Source of the DNA: HGM11416 sp964532155
GTDB lineage: Bacteria; Bacillota; Clostridia; Christensenellales; Borkfalkiaceae
Assembly: GCA_964532155.1 (NCBI GenBank)
Contig: CAZHGN010000066.1
Coordinates: forward strand, 1 to 5,076
Reading direction: 5' to 3'
Length of the DNA: 5,076 nt
Made by a program: the position numbers and the translations under genes. The notes below the pieces were generated by a model. That model saw only the letters and a program-made list of their open reading frames with translations. It did not search any database and had not been told where the DNA came from. This document shows positions 1 through 4,950 of the stretch, in pieces. Position 1 is the stretch's first letter, and every line of letters begins with the position of its first letter.

Positions 1-92
1 TAATTGGCTTATTTTATAGAACTCATTTATTTTCGGTTTAAAACTATTTTTTGGTTAGCATTTATTACTTAAGGTGTTATTTGGGGGCGAGT

Positions 93-764
93 ATGGAATA
101 TATAGCGCGCGTATATAACGATTATAAGGAAAAATTCGGTATACCTCGGCAGAGCGGGCGGGTTAAGAACCTTTCGCGCATTGTGTTCGAGCCTGCGTAC
201 CGCGATCCGCACGCCTTGCGTGGAATAGAGGGGTTTTCGCATTTATGGATTTTGTTCGATTTTTCAAAAGCGCACAAGGCGAACGGCGAGTGGTCGGCTA
301 CCGTGCGACCGCCTCGGCTTGGCGGCAACGCGCGCATGGGTGTTTTTGCGACGCGCTCGCCGTTCCGTCCCAATTCGATCGGATTATCTTCGGTGCGGCT
401 GGTTGCCGTAAAGCACGGCGACGAGGGCGATTATCTCGTCGTTGAGGGTGCCGATATCCTTGACGGCACGCCCGTGTATGATATAAAGCCGTATTTGCCA
501 TATTGCGATTGTCATACCGATGCGGTCGGCGGCTTTGCCGATGATTTTGTTGATTATCGGTTGGAAGTGCGCGATCCCGACGGACTGCTCGGCGTTTTTT
601 GCGGCGAAGATCGCGTCGTCGTAGAGGGGTGTCTGGCTGAGGATCCGCGTCCGTCGTATAAATCGGACGGCGAAGGGTACGCAATGCGCTACGGCAATTA
701 CGACGTGCGTTTCGACGTTTCCGACGGTGTCGTTATCGTTACGGACGTGGTTAAAAAGGTTTAA
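93..764 (+). CDS. trmO: tRNA (N6-threonylcarbamoyladenosine(37)-N6)-methyltransferase TrmO
   Basis: Members of the TrmO/TsaA (YaeB) family use S-adenosylmethionine to methylate N6-threonylcarbamoyladenosine at position 37 of certain tRNAs (m6t6A), a cytoplasmic step that tunes decoding. The 223-residue product is close to the family's usual length of about 235. Family hallmarks run in order: PRQSG (18-22), RGIEGFSHLWILF (43-55), RPPRLGGN (72-79), FATRSPFRPNSIGLS (85-99), DILDGTPVYDIKPYLPY (121-137) and a C-terminal EDPRPSYK (183-190), so both the barrel domain and the small C-terminal domain are present. The ATG at 93 is chosen because family homology begins at once (MEYIARVYNDYKEKFGIPRQ) and a G-rich stretch (83-87) lies just upstream; the same frame opens further back at a TTG (51), but those residues are unlike the family. 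It is probably co-transcribed with the phosphatase gene that starts 10 bases after its stop. No clear promoter is seen in the 92 upstream bases. Confidence 0.93.
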   Translation: MEYIARVYNDYKEKFGIPRQSGRVKNLSRIVFEPAYRDPHALRGIEGFSHLWILFDFSKAHKANGEWSATVRPPRLGGNARMGVFATRSPFRPNSIGLSSVRLVAVKHGDEGDYLVVEGADILDGTPVYDIKPYLPYCDCHTDAVGGFADDFVDYRLEVRDPDGLLGVFCGEDRVVVEGCLAEDPRPSYKSDGEGYAMRYGNYDVRFDVSDGVVIVTDVVKKV

Positions 765-774
765 GGAGTTACGC

Positions 775-1233
775 ATGAAAAAGATAATTTTCGTTTGCCT
801 CGGCAATATTTGTCGCAGCCCTATGGCGGAATATGTTTTTAAGGCGCTTGCCGAAAAGTGCGGCAAGGGCGATTGCTTCGACGTTCAATCGCGTGCGACT
901 TCGTACGAAGAGGTCGGCAATTCCGTATATCCGCCGGCGAGGGCTGAACTTGAAAGGCACGGAGTTTTTTGCGGTAACCACCGCGCGACGAGGCTAACCT
1001 ATGACGACTGCGCGACTGCCGATTATATTATTTGCATGGACGACGGAAACGTGCGTGCGGCAAAAAGAATTGCGGGCGATATTAACGGCGAAAAAATAGT
1101 TAAGCTTGCCGCTTTTTACGGAAGCGACGAGGATATTGCCGATCCTTGGTACAGCCGCCGTTTCGATATTGCTTTTTCACAGATCGAGCGCGGTGCGAAA
1201 GGACTTTTGAATATATTAAACGAACGCGATTGA
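775..1233 (+). CDS. low-molecular-weight protein-tyrosine (or arginine) phosphatase
   Basis: This is a cytoplasmic phosphatase of the LMW-PTP fold, which removes phosphate from phosphotyrosine, or in some Bacillota members (YwlE) from phosphoarginine. The 152-residue product has the complete catalytic set. The P-loop CLGNICRS (8-15) fits C-X5-R-S with nucleophile Cys8 and phosphate-binding Arg14. The general acid is Asp123 in DPWY (123-126). The family helix SPMAEYVFK follows the P-loop, and the HRATRLTYDDCATADYIICM segment (69-88) is typical. The start is fixed by a strong AAGGAG (763-768) that overlaps the stop codon of trmO, 6 bases before the ATG, which points to coupled expression in one operon. 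Which phosphoamino acid it acts on cannot be settled by reading. Bacterial LMW-PTPs are also found beside capsule tyrosine kinases, but no such gene is here. No terminator hairpin is visible after its stop; the tandem repeat array begins 55 bases later. Confidence 0.93.
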   Translation: MKKIIFVCLGNICRSPMAEYVFKALAEKCGKGDCFDVQSRATSYEEVGNSVYPPARAELERHGVFCGNHRATRLTYDDCATADYIICMDDGNVRAAKRIAGDINGEKIVKLAAFYGSDEDIADPWYSRRFDIAFSQIERGAKGLLNILNERD

Positions 1234-1288
1234 GTTTTTTGGGCGAGTGGCGGTAGTTTAGGGTAAAAGGTGTTGTGCCGTTGCCATG

Positions 1289-1532
1289 CTTGCGCGGTGT
1301 ATATTTGTGTTATAAATACTTGCGCGGTGTATATTTGTGTTNNNNNNNNNNNNNNNNNNNNNNNNNNNNNNNNNNNNNNNNNNNNNNNNNNNNNNNNNNN
1401 NNNNNNNNNNNNNNNNNNNNNNNNNNNNNNNNNNNNNNNNNCTTGCGCGGTGTATATTTGTGTTATAAATACTTGCGCGGTGTATATTTGTGTTGTAAAT
1501 ATTTGCGCCGGTGTATACTTGCGCTGTTATAT
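1289..1532. repeat. 30-bp tandem repeat array (minisatellite) upstream of guaA, broken by an assembly gap
   Basis: A 30-bp unit starts CTTGCGCGGTGTATATTTG and ends TGTTATAAATA. Copies visible are 1289-1318 (complete), 1319-1341 (first 23 bases, then N), 1442-1471 (complete and identical), 1472-1501 (one A to G change at unit position 24), and a decayed copy at about 1502-1532 with an inserted C and several substitutions. The copies abut with no unique spacers, so this is not a CRISPR array. The unit is a multiple of three and stays open in several frames, but there is no ribosome binding site or recognisable protein, so coding is unlikely. The array lies between the end of the trmO operon and the guaA promoter. 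Decay at the guaA-side edge with identical inner copies is typical of an array that expands and contracts internally. Its true copy number is unknown. Confidence 0.9.
1342..1441. other. assembly gap of 100 N inside the tandem array
   Basis: Exactly 100 N, the conventional placeholder when two contigs are joined with unknown distance. The left flank stops at base 23 of a repeat unit and the right flank restarts at base 1, so the gap was almost certainly caused by the repeats. The placeholder length does not match the 30-bp phase, so coordinates across it are not real distances. Confidence 0.95.
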
Positions 1533-1555
1533 ATTTGTTTGTGCGTTTTAAAAAA

Positions 1556-1584
1556 TTGACTAAAATTGCCGATGATGATATAAT
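1556..1584 (+). promoter_or_regulatory. sigma-A type promoter of guaA
   Basis: TTGACT (1556-1561) and a perfect TATAAT (1579-1584) are separated by exactly 17 bases, an almost consensus vegetative promoter. Transcription should begin near 1591, giving a leader of only about 22 bases before the guaA ATG. That is too short for a purine riboswitch or an attenuator, so guaA expression here is probably strong and controlled, if at all, at initiation. The decayed last repeat of the tandem array ends about 24 bases upstream of the -35 box. Confidence 0.85.
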
Positions 1585-1612
1585 GTTTTCATCAACCTTT
1601 GCAGGAGCTTTT

Positions 1613-3145
1613 ATGGAAAGACAAACCGTTCTCGTCGTCGATTTCGGCGGACAGTACAATCAGCTAATCGTAAGGCGGGTGAGGGGGCTTAACGTATACG
1701 CCGAGCTTATCAACCCCGCGACCGTAATCGAAAAAATCAACGCGACAAATCCTATCGGTATTATATTTACAGGCGGTCCGTCGAGCGTTTTTACCGAAAA
1801 CTCGCCTAAGATCGACGCGCGCGTGTTTGAATACGGCATTCCGGTGCTCGGCATTTGCTACGGAATGCAGTTGACTGCGCATATTTTGGGCGGTAAAGTG
1901 GAGCATGCCAAGCTCAGAGAGTACGGCAGAAGTACCATTAATTATTCAGACGACGTTCTTTTTGACGGCGTTAAAAAGGAAAACGTGTGCTGGATGAGCC
2001 ATAGCGATAAAGTTAGCGGTTTGCCCGACGGATTCGAGGTTACTGCGGCTACCGAGGCTTGCCCGATTGCGGCTTTTGCGTGCAAAGAACGCAAAATATA
2101 CGCCGTTCAGTTTCACCCCGAGGTCGTTCATACGGTGGATGGAAATAAAATTCTTTCTAACTTTTTATATAGCGTTTGCGGCGCTCGCGGCGATTGGAAA
2201 ATGACGGATTTTGCCGCTGAACAAATAGAACTTATACGTCAAAAGGTGGGTGGCGGCAAAGTGCTCTGCGCTATGAGCGGCGGAGTCGACAGTGCCGTTG
2301 CTGCAACTATCGTTCACGCCGCCGTCGGCGATAACCTCACTTGCATATTCGTCGATCACGGGCTTCTTCGCAAGGACGAGGCGGCACAGGTCATGCGCGT
2401 TTTTAAAGAAGAACGCGGAATGAACCTCGTCAAGGCGGATGCCGGCAAACTCTTTCTCGGAAGGCTTAAGGGCGTGCGCGATCCCGAAAAAAAGAGAAAA
2501 ATCATAGGCAAAACCTTTATCGACGTGTTCAGCGAACAGGCTAAGGCGATTGGTAAGGTGGATTTTCTCGTGCAGGGGACTATTTATCCCGACGTTATCG
2601 AAAGCGGCTTCGGCAATAGCGCGGTTATCAAAAGCCATCACAACGTTGGCGGCTTGCCGTCCGTCGTTGACTTTAAAGAAATAATCGAGCCGCTTCGCAG
2701 TCTGTTTAAAGACGAGGTGCGCGAGCTCGGTCTTGCACTCGGTTTGCCTGCGGAAATTGTTAACCGCCAGCCTTTCCCCGGACCCGGTCTTTCCATAAGG
2801 ATTATCGGTCCCGTTACGGCGAAAAAAGTTGCGATTCTGCAAAATGCGGACGCTATTTTCCGCGAGGAAATCGCAAGGGCGGGCTTGGATAAAACCGTTT
2901 GGCAATATTTTGCCGTTCTCACCAATATGCGTTCGGTCGGCGTTATGGGCGACGAAAGAACTTACGACTACACGGTTGCGCTAAGGGCGGTGAACAGTGT
3001 GGACGGAATGACCGCCGAATGGTCTCATATCCCGCACGACATTTTGGCAACCGTATCTTCGCGTATCGTAAACGAGGTTAAGGGCGTAAACCGCGTGGTC
3101 TACGACATTACAGGCAAACCCCCGGCAACTATCGAGTGGGAATAA
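1613..3145 (+). CDS. guaA: GMP synthase (glutamine-hydrolysing)
   Basis: GuaA converts XMP, ATP and glutamine to GMP, AMP, pyrophosphate and glutamate, the last step of de novo guanine nucleotide synthesis. The 510-residue product has the usual full length. The N-terminal class I glutamine amidotransferase domain (about 1-190) carries the nucleophile Cys82 in GICYGMQL and the His168/Glu170 pair in FHPE. The ATP pyrophosphatase domain (about 200-385) starts with the PP-loop SGGVDS (222-227). The C-terminal XMP-binding and dimerisation part has PFPGPGL (387-393) and the invariant ending KPPATIEWE (502-510). No key residue is missing. The ATG at 1613 is chosen because AGGAG (1603-1607) lies 5 bases before it and homology begins directly (RQTVLVVDFGGQYNQLI). 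The frame stays open back into the tandem repeats by chance; those residues lie partly upstream of the transcription start. It appears to be a single-gene unit; no clear terminator follows it in the 116-base spacer before mutT, so some read-through is possible. Confidence 0.98.
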   Translation: MERQTVLVVDFGGQYNQLIVRRVRGLNVYAELINPATVIEKINATNPIGIIFTGGPSSVFTENSPKIDARVFEYGIPVLGICYGMQLTAHILGGKVEHAKLREYGRSTINYSDDVLFDGVKKENVCWMSHSDKVSGLPDGFEVTAATEACPIAAFACKERKIYAVQFHPEVVHTVDGNKILSNFLYSVCGARGDWKMTDFAAEQIELIRQKVGGGKVLCAMSGGVDSAVAATIVHAAVGDNLTCIFVDHGLLRKDEAAQVMRVFKEERGMNLVKADAGKLFLGRLKGVRDPEKKRKIIGKTFIDVFSEQAKAIGKVDFLVQGTIYPDVIESGFGNSAVIKSHHNVGGLPSVVDFKEIIEPLRSLFKDEVRELGLALGLPAEIVNRQPFPGPGLSIRIIGPVTAKKVAILQNADAIFREEIARAGLDKTVWQYFAVLTNMRSVGVMGDERTYDYTVALRAVNSVDGMTAEWSHIPHDILATVSSRIVNEVKGVNRVVYDITGKPPATIEWE

Positions 3146-3187
3146 TTTTTGCATTGTTTAAGATAATAAATTTCGTAGCGAATACTT

Positions 3188-3214
3188 CGATAATCGACCT
3201 ATAGGGCGGTTTTT
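3188..3214 (+). repeat. short dispersed motif, copy 1 (guaA-mutT spacer)
   Basis: The stretch CGATAATCGACCTATAGG followed by GCGG and a T run recurs at 4506-4532 with one substitution and a one- or two-base length difference. It contains CGAT-A-ATCG and CCTATAGG, both self-complementary, and ends in T-rich sequence. A weak stem (CGACC with GGGCG, one mismatch) followed by TTTTT could act as a poor terminator for guaA, but this is speculative. It could equally be a small dispersed repeat. Confidence 0.5.
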
Positions 3215-3241
3215 ACATTGAAACGGCGATTTTTTTAAAAT
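3212..3241 (+). promoter_or_regulatory. possible weak promoter of mutT
   Basis: TTTACA (3212-3217) and TAAAAT (3236-3241) each match five of six consensus bases with an 18-base spacer, predicting a start near 3248 and a very short leader. An overlapping pair, TTGAAA (3218-3223) and TATTTT (3241-3246) with 17 bases between, would start inside the ribosome binding site and is less likely. The spacer is AT-rich, so chance matches are expected. Confidence 0.3.
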
Positions 3242-3261
3242 ATTTTGATAAAGAGGTGTTT

Positions 3262-3648
3262 ATGACGGAAGTCGTTGCGGCGCTTATTCAAGACGGCGAT
3301 AAGATACTTATTTGCCAAAGACCGAAAAACAAGGCGAGGGCGCTTTTGTGGGAGTTTGTCGGCGGTAAGGTCGAGAAGGGCGAAAGCCGTGAGCAAGCCC
3401 TTATTCGCGAGTGCAAAGAAGAACTTAATATTACGCTTGCCGTCGGCGACGTTTTTATGGAAGTAACGCACGAATATCCTGATATCACAGTGCATTTAAC
3501 ACTTTTTAACGCCGCTATCGCAAGCGGTATGCCCGAAAAAATCGAGCATAACGATATAAAGTGGGTTACGAAAAATCAATTAATCGAATACGAATTTTGC
3601 CCCGCAGATCAGGCGATTTTGGAAGAAATAATTAACAAAACAGAATAA
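3262..3648 (+). CDS. mutT: MutT-type Nudix hydrolase, probable 8-oxo-dGTP diphosphatase
   Basis: MutT enzymes hydrolyse oxidised guanine nucleotides (8-oxo-dGTP to the monophosphate and pyrophosphate) so that they are not built into DNA. The product has 128 residues, the usual size for a single Nudix domain. The Nudix box runs from Gly35 to Ile57 (GKVEKGES...RECKEELNI): Gly35, Glu41, Arg49, Glu50, Glu53 and Glu54 fit GX5EX7REUXEEXGU, so the metal-binding glutamates are intact, but the late glycine is Asn56. The preceding LLWEFVGGK and the C-terminal W-V...L..YEFCPAD..IL pattern (101-120) are typical of the MutT subgroup. The ATG at 3262 is chosen because AAGAGGTG (3251-3258) precedes it; a GTG at 3256 would lie within that site. 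Nudix substrate cannot be proved from sequence, and related proteins act on other nucleotides. Placement after guaA fits a nucleotide-metabolism theme but may be coincidental. An intrinsic terminator follows 9 bases after the stop. Confidence 0.88.
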   Translation: MTEVVAALIQDGDKILICQRPKNKARALLWEFVGGKVEKGESREQALIRECKEELNITLAVGDVFMEVTHEYPDITVHLTLFNAAIASGMPEKIEHNDIKWVTKNQLIEYEFCPADQAILEEIINKTE

Positions 3649-3657
3649 CTGCAAATT

Positions 3658-3698
3658 AAAGCGTGACGGATTTTTTTCAGTACGTCAACGCTTTTTTC
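3658..3698 (+). terminator. intrinsic terminator after mutT
   Basis: AAAGCGTGACG (3658-3668) pairs with CGTCAACGCTTT (3683-3694), leaving one bulged A and a 14-base loop, and the 3' arm runs into TTTTTT (3692-3697). A second small hairpin (TTTCGTA / TACGAAA, 3694-3710) follows at once. It ends the mutT transcript and separates it from the queT promoter. Confidence 0.8.
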
Positions 3699-3809
3699 GT
3701 ACGCTACGAAAGAAAAACAAAAAGCAAAGCCGAAAATTGCATTGTTGATAAGAACTTGCAATAATAACTCATTACAAGAGCGAAAAATGCTAAGTGCGGG
3801 GATTTTTTG

Positions 3810-3838
3810 TTGCATTTTTTTGCTGTGTGTGATAGAAT
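3810..3838 (+). promoter_or_regulatory. promoter of the preQ1 riboswitch-queT transcript
   Basis: TAGAAT (3833-3838), five of six consensus bases, is preceded by TG at 3830-3831, making an extended -10 element. TTGCAT (3810-3815) sits 17 bases upstream as a partial -35 box. The predicted start near 3845 falls directly before the riboswitch fold, as expected for these very short leaders. Confidence 0.6.
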
Positions 3839-3847
3839 ACACGCTAC

Positions 3848-3890
3848 GGGAAGGTTTTCGGTAAACACTTCCTACTAAAAAAACCGAGGT
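3848..3890 (+). promoter_or_regulatory. preQ1-I type riboswitch controlling queT translation
   Basis: The leader can fold into the compact H-type pseudoknot of preQ1-I riboswitches. P1 is GGGAAG (3848-3853) with CTTCCT (3868-3873). The loop segment TCGGT (3858-3862) pairs with ACCGA (3883-3887) to form P2. The ACAC immediately before the UUCCU arm aligns with the ACAC of the known class, whose last C binds the ligand, here C3868 (if so, C3868 is not in P1). The A-rich run (3877-3883) matches the tail that docks along P1. The Shine-Dalgarno GAGG (3886-3889) overlaps the 3' strand of P2, so ligand binding should hide it and shut off translation of queT. The downstream gene is exactly the expected target. 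The pairing was found by eye; a covariance search was not run. Confidence 0.8.
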
Positions 3891-3899
3891 AAATTCAAT

Positions 3900-4397
3900 A
3901 TGAAATCTGCTGCCAAGCTGACGCGTGCCGCGGCAATCGCCGCGCTGTACGTCGTGGTTACGGTGCTTACGCCCTCGTTTTCGTACGGGGCTATTCAATT
4001 CAGAATTGCCGAGTGTCTTTGCATTCTGGCTTTTTTTTACGGCGAAGCCGTGTTCGGGCTCGCTATAGGCTGTCTTATATCGAACTTTTTCTCGCCGTCG
4101 GGCGTTATCGACGTAGCACTCGGCACCGCCGCAACGCTTTTTGCGGGGCTTGCATCCAACTTTTGCTACAAGCGTATAAAAAATAAATCGTTAGCCTTTG
4201 TCGTATGTTCGCTTTTTCCGATTTTGTTAAATTCACTCATCCTTCCCATTGCGATTTTGGCTGTTTCACCCGAGTCGGGGAGTTATTTTATCGTTGCTCT
4301 CGAGGTGTTCGTTGGCGAAACCGTCGTTATTTCGTCCTTAGGGTTTGCTTTGTACACCCTTTTCCAAAAAAGAATTATAAGGATTGAAAACGAGTAA
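3900..4397 (+). CDS. queT: QueT family ECF transporter S component (queuosine precursor uptake)
   Basis: QueT is the membrane-embedded substrate-binding subunit of an energy-coupling-factor transporter. It imports a queuosine precursor (preQ1 or preQ0) for modification of the tRNA wobble base G34, with energy from a shared EcfA/EcfA'/EcfT module encoded elsewhere. The 165-residue product is almost entirely hydrophobic, with about five to six membrane segments: roughly 8-28, 36-63, 72-90, 97-122 and 127-156. The family signature QFRIAE (33-38) is present, as are the GLAIGCLISNFFSPSG loop (53-68) and the following DVALGTAATLFAG. Small residues spaced as AxxxA in the first helix (Ala10/Ala14, Ala11/Ala15) match the site used by S components to dock on the ECF module. 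The ATG at 3900 lies 10 bases after GAGG (3886-3889), inside the riboswitch. The preQ1 riboswitch in front strongly supports the substrate assignment. It is a single-gene transcript with its own promoter and terminator. Confidence 0.92.
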   Translation: MKSAAKLTRAAAIAALYVVVTVLTPSFSYGAIQFRIAECLCILAFFYGEAVFGLAIGCLISNFFSPSGVIDVALGTAATLFAGLASNFCYKRIKNKSLAFVVCSLFPILLNSLILPIAILAVSPESGSYFIVALEVFVGETVVISSLGFALYTLFQKRIIRIENE

Positions 4398-4419
4398 GTT
4401 TTATCGTATGTGTCTTTTT

Positions 4420-4449
4420 AGGGGTATGCATTTTGCATGCTCTTTTTTT
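4420..4449 (+). terminator. intrinsic terminator after queT
   Basis: AGGGGTATGCA (4420-4430) pairs along its whole length with TGCATGCTCTT (4434-4444), including three G-T wobbles, around a three-base TTT loop. It is followed by an uninterrupted T run to 4449. It lies 22 bases after the queT stop. Confidence 0.85.
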
Positions 4450-4505
4450 ATGGTTTATTTTGTTTTTTTTGCCGTTATTCTCTGCAATTTTTTTTGTAAA
4501 AGTGC

Positions 4506-4532
4506 CGATAATCGACTTATAGGCGGGGTTTT
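4506..4532 (+). repeat. short dispersed motif, copy 2 (after queT)
   Basis: CGATAATCGACTTATAGG followed by CGGGG and a T run matches the copy at 3188-3214, differing by one C to T change and small length differences in the G run. Both copies lie in plus-strand intergenic sequence downstream of a gene and run into T-rich sequence. Function is unknown. Confidence 0.5.
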
Positions 4533-4550
4533 GTTAGTTTATCCAACGCG

Positions 4551-4617
4551 CATTCTCCTTCAGTCGCCTTGCGGTGACAGCGCCCTTTCGGAAGGGAGCC
4601 GAGTGTAGTGAAGAATG
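4551..4617. repeat. palindromic MITE-like element
   Basis: Two hairpins lie side by side within an outer inverted repeat. Hairpin one is GTCGCC (4563-4568) with GGTGAC (4573-4578). Hairpin two is CCCTT (4583-4587) with AAGGG (4592-4596), extended by GC/GC (4580-4581, 4598-4599) across one mismatch. The outer arms CATTCT..TCA (4551-4562, CCT bulged) and TGAAGAATG (4609-4617) enclose both. The GC-rich island in AT-rich surroundings, and the motif CCCTTTCGGAAGGGAGCC, resemble small palindromic repeats that are common between genes in gut Clostridia (from memory, not searched). No T run follows, so it is not a standard terminator. Confidence 0.55.
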
Positions 4618-4633
4618 AAGTGTGGAAAAATGA

Positions 4634-4665
4634 AATCGACAAGCCTCTGACGAAACTTGTCGATT
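4634..4665. repeat. perfect 10-bp inverted repeat
   Basis: AATCGACAAG (4634-4643) is the exact reverse complement of CTTGTCGATT (4656-4665), with a 12-base loop. On the minus strand the stem is followed by TCATTTTTCC, a weak T run, so it could be a minus-strand terminator. On the plus strand no T run follows. It could also be the arm of a small mobile element or a protein-binding site. Confidence 0.6.
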
Positions 4666-4693
4666 ATTGTGTGCCACTACCTATTTTGATGCA

Positions 4694-4749
4694 ATTTCGG
4701 GCACCCATCAATTTTTTCGGACGCTTCTAAATTTTCGGACGCCCATAAA
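4694..4749. repeat. three degenerate direct repeats, possible insertion-sequence end
   Basis: Three copies of a motif of the form TTTCGGrCrC(CCAT) occur at 4695-4709, 4715-4729 and 4733-4747, with their TCGG cores 20 and 18 bases apart. Copies one and three share CCCAT, and AT-rich spacers lie between. Multiple short direct repeats near a TG-starting end are characteristic of IS21-family termini; here TGTGTGCCAC begins at 4668. No transposase gene is present, so this would be a solo end. The family assignment is from memory and tentative; the repeats themselves are seen directly. Confidence 0.4.
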
Positions 4750-4781
4750 GAACAAATTATAAAGAAAAAAATCTGATTTAT

Positions 4782-4865
4782 TTATGCGAGTGCCGCTTTG
4801 AACTCTTTTTTACCTTCAAGACCGATTTTCAAACCAAAACTATCTGCCGTTTGCGTTCGTTTCAT
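4782..4865 (-). pseudogene. possible N-terminal remnant of a phage tail tape measure protein
   Basis: A minus-strand frame from ATG (4865) to TAA (4782) encodes 27 residues including FGLKIGLEGKKEFKAAL (10-26). This closely resembles the first residues of tape measure (minor tail) proteins of siphophages and prophages of Bacillota, where a phrase like GLKIGxEGEKEFKxAL opens a protein of several hundred residues or more. Here it stops at once, so if the match is real this is a broken remnant. No ribosome binding site precedes the ATG. Just upstream on the same strand, ending two bases before the ATG, a short open frame (about 4868-4975) ends LQFLGELGFSYAKK. In tailed phages the tail assembly chaperone gene lies at that position, but this second fragment is not recognisable and overlaps the terminator hairpin. 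The similarity is judged by eye over 17 residues and could be chance. Confidence 0.35.
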
Positions 4866-4950
4866 CGTTATTTTTTGGCATAAGAAAAGCCTAACTCACC
4901 GAGAAATTGCAACACAAATGGCGCAAGTTCTCTATAAGCTGTGCTATAAA

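Noticed and set aside
1289..1532. CRISPR array
   Set aside because: Copies abut with no unique spacers, and no cas genes are present.
1511..1612. N-terminal extension of GuaA
   Set aside because: The extension lies partly upstream of the promoter-predicted start near 1591. AGGAG and family homology both fix the start at 1613.
1270..1659. Open frames on both strands across the tandem repeats, encoding 10-residue peptide repeats
   Set aside because: The unit length of 30 keeps frames open by arithmetic. They run through N, lack ribosome binding sites and match no family.
2165..2905. Long minus-strand open frame of 246 codons inside guaA
   Set aside because: It is a shadow of the fully conserved guaA coding sequence; no family features.
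3149..3167. TTGCAT and GATAAT as a promoter after guaA
   Set aside because: The boxes are only 7 bases apart, far from the 16-18 required.
3736..3762. Hairpin ATTGCA / TGCAAT upstream of the queT promoter
   Set aside because: Only six outer pairs and three inner pairs with an internal loop, no T run and no known motif; likely chance in AT-rich DNA.
4539..4547. DnaA box-like TTATCCAAC
   Set aside because: A single imperfect match with no cluster of boxes and no replication genes; not evidence of an origin.
4384..4608. Plus-strand open frame of 74 codons after queT
   Set aside because: It starts at TTG inside queT, passes through the queT terminator and the palindromic element, and has no ribosome binding site or recognisable sequence.
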